Positions 13,242 through 14,228 of a stretch of DNA of 14,228 bases are shown in pieces. The position numbers and the translations under genes were made by a program. The DNA is from CAYXUG01 sp964468655 (GTDB lineage Bacteria > Fidelibacterota > Marinisomatia > Marinisomatales > CAYXUG01). Within the stretch, counting starts at the first letter, position 1. Each line of letters opens with the position of its first letter. The DNA lies in contig CAYXUG010000051.1 in the NCBI GenBank assembly GCA_964468655.1, forward strand, positions 1 to 14,228, given 5' to 3'. Below the pieces are notes generated by a model that did no database searches, was not told where the DNA came from, and was given only the letters and a program-made list of their open reading frames with translations.

Positions 13242-13274
13242 ATTATAATAGAAATATCTATATAATACATTCAA
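13242..13274 (-). promoter_or_regulatory. Candidate promoter of the 117-residue protein gene
   Basis: On the minus strand TTGAAT (13274-13269) is followed after 18 bp by TATTAT (13250-13245), and after 21 bp by a perfect TATAAT (13247-13242). Either gives a leader of roughly 30-40 nt. The -35 box overlaps the hairpin at 13270-13288. Confidence 0.4.
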
Positions 13275-13288
13275 CATTTTCTGTTGAA
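13270..13288 (-). terminator. Perfect 7-bp hairpin after the coiled-coil gene pair, possible weak terminator
   Basis: TTCAACA and TGTTGAA enclose a 5-nt loop, 13 bp after the stop codon at 13302. The following minus-strand sequence (TGTATTATAT) is T-rich but not a true T-tract. It may end the upstream transcript or act as an operator at the next promoter. Confidence 0.35.
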
Positions 13289-13301
13289 AATAATGAATAA
13301 G

Positions 13302-13799
13302 TTATTTTTTTCCTTTCTTAGGTGGTACCCTTTCAATCAAATCGTCAATATCTTTTTGTGCGGTTGTCAATCTCTGATCAATGTCACTGACTTGCCTGGA
13401 AGTAAGTCTCTTAAATGAATTAAATCGTTCTGTTTGATCTTCAATATCTTTTCTCACCTTTCTGAAATTATTTTCCGACTCACGTGAATGGTCATCCAGG
13501 TTTAATTGGACCATCTCGATATTTCTTGATAATGAATCCGCTACCGATTCTATATAATCAGTATTAGCAATAATGTCTTTCTGGGCTTTTCGCACGTGTT
13601 TTCCTCGTCCGATGAATTGAAGGTTCAATGTCCTAAGATCTTCCCTGAATTCATTATTTACTTCATTCACGTGCTTTAATTGCTCCTGTTCTATTTCATT
13701 CAATCTTGCAAACATTCTGTCTGTTGTCATCTTAAAATAAACTGCTGCCGCAACCCAGCCAACAACGATAAGTATTAATATTTTATCCCTTGTTTCCAT
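13302..13799 (-). CDS. Membrane-anchored coiled-coil protein of unknown function
   Basis: A 165-residue protein with an N-terminal hydrophobic anchor (about 6-22, KILILIVVGWVAAAVYF). A long charged helical stretch (about 27-157) follows, with the spacing of a coiled coil, for example FARLNEIEQEQLKHVNEVNNEF. It ends in a basic tail, PPKKGKK. No enzyme motif is visible. The arrangement suggests a structural or scaffolding protein at the inner membrane; without a cleavage site the helix could face either side. ATG overlaps the upstream stop codon as TAATG, with AGAGGA upstream, so it is translationally coupled to the gene before it. I cannot name a family. Confidence 0.65.
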   Translation of the reverse strand: METRDKILILIVVGWVAAAVYFKMTTDRMFARLNEIEQEQLKHVNEVNNEFREDLRTLNLQFIGRGKHVRKAQKDIIANTDYIESVADSLSRNIEMVQLNLDDHSRESENNFRKVRKDIEDQTERFNSFKRLTSRQVSDIDQRLTTAQKDIDDLIERVPPKKGKK

Positions 13800-14134
13800 T
13801 ATTGATCCTCTTTCACTTTTTCAATTTCTAATAATTTCCGCTCCCAAGGAGTCAAATCCTCCTTATCTCCAGAATCTTTTTGTTCTTCTTTTTCTCGAAT
13901 TAAACCTGATTTGATTTTCTTGAGCATTTCTTCTTTTTCCATTTCAGTCTCAATTAACCTCTCAACAAATCCTTTAATTTCATTATTATATTTCTCAATC
14001 GTATCGTTGAGTCTTGAAAATAATTCCTCAAGCAAAAGTGTTCCGTATTCTTGATTGACATTAGTTAGCAAATCATCCAGTTTTTCACTGAAGTATGTTT
14101 TTCGACTTTCAGGATTTTTAAAATCTAAAGACAT
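13799..14134 (-). CDS. Small charged coiled-coil protein of unknown function
   Basis: A 111-residue, predicted soluble and mostly helical protein, very rich in Glu and Lys. Two helical blocks are seen (about 14-62 and 63-86), then a charged linker and a short C-terminal block with TPWERKLLEIEKVKEDQ. There is no membrane segment or known motif. It is followed directly by the membrane-anchored coiled-coil gene through a 1-bp TAATG overlap, so the two products are probably made in similar amounts and may bind each other. That partnership is inferred from gene layout alone. The ATG has only a weak SD. Confidence 0.6.
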   Translation of the reverse strand: MSLDFKNPESRKTYFSEKLDDLLTNVNQEYGTLLLEELFSRLNDTIEKYNNEIKGFVERLIETEMEKEEMLKKIKSGLIREKEEQKDSGDKEDLTPWERKLLEIEKVKEDQ

Positions 14135-14228
14135 ATTATTGTTATCACTTAGTTAAAAAAAAGGTGATTAGTTAAAAACGGACCAAAGTGAATTTTGACC
14201 AATTTATGATAGATATTTCCCTTTCTGT
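14135..14228. other. A+T-rich upstream region with short direct repeats
   Basis: The region upstream of the coiled-coil pair contains GACCAA twice on the plus strand (14181-14186 and 14197-14202, 16 bp apart) and TTAGTTAAAAA twice, flanking GGTGA. It probably holds the promoter of the pair, but no convincing -35/-10 set is visible. The window ends here. Confidence 0.25.

Noticed and set aside
1..14228. CRISPR array, insertion sequence transposase, phage or defence genes
   Set aside because: I found no regularly spaced repeats, no transposase or integrase motifs and no phage-like or defence-like proteins. The confident genes are ordinary core functions.

Overview
The window is a conserved bacterial chromosome segment of moderate to low G+C, with almost all genes on the minus strand. 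Protein character suggests an FCB-group-like marine or environmental lineage, possibly Candidatus Marinimicrobia (SAR406) or a relative. The grounds are a compact PNPase, a short TruB, a MerR-type regulator of a kind familiar from that group, and a mix of genes with strong and absent Shine-Dalgarno (SD) sequences. This assignment is an inference from impressions of the proteins, not from a search.

Reading in the direction of transcription (right to left), the right end (14228 to 12521) holds two small overlapping genes for coiled-coil proteins, one of them membrane-anchored. Next come an unrecognised 117-residue protein and a 326-bp gene-poor stretch. That stretch contains a plus-strand promoter-like sequence followed by two hairpins and a T-tract, a candidate small RNA. 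A plus-strand tRNA-Leu(CAA) then lies divergent from gpsA. gpsA is followed by tRNA-Arg(CCT), a partial copy of the tRNA-Arg 3' end split by a palindromic insert, and a membrane-anchored TPR-like protein that ends at a good intrinsic terminator (10224-10247).

The core of the window (10128 to 680) is the classical translation/RNA operon nusA-infB-rbfA-truB-ribF-rpsO-pnp, with an alanine dehydrogenase gene (ald) added 27 bp after pnp and an intrinsic terminator (643-673) at the end. Junctions are tight: 7 bp between nusA and infB, a 4-bp ATGA overlap between rbfA and truB, a 22-bp overlap between truB and ribF, an 11-bp overlap between ribF and rpsO, and 13 bp between rpsO and pnp. The genes serve transcription elongation and antitermination (NusA), translation initiation (IF2), 30S maturation (RbfA, S15), tRNA modification (TruB), flavin cofactor synthesis (RibF) and RNA decay (PNPase). 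rimP, the usual first gene of this operon, is not in the window; a terminator sits where it would be.

The left end carries a MerR-family regulator with its own promoter-like sequence, and a degenerate copy of a widespread type of intergenic palindromic repeat (78-112).

I do not see a new multi-gene system here. The observations most worth following are the split tRNA-Arg fragment at 11091-11150 and the candidate small RNA at about 12757-12838.
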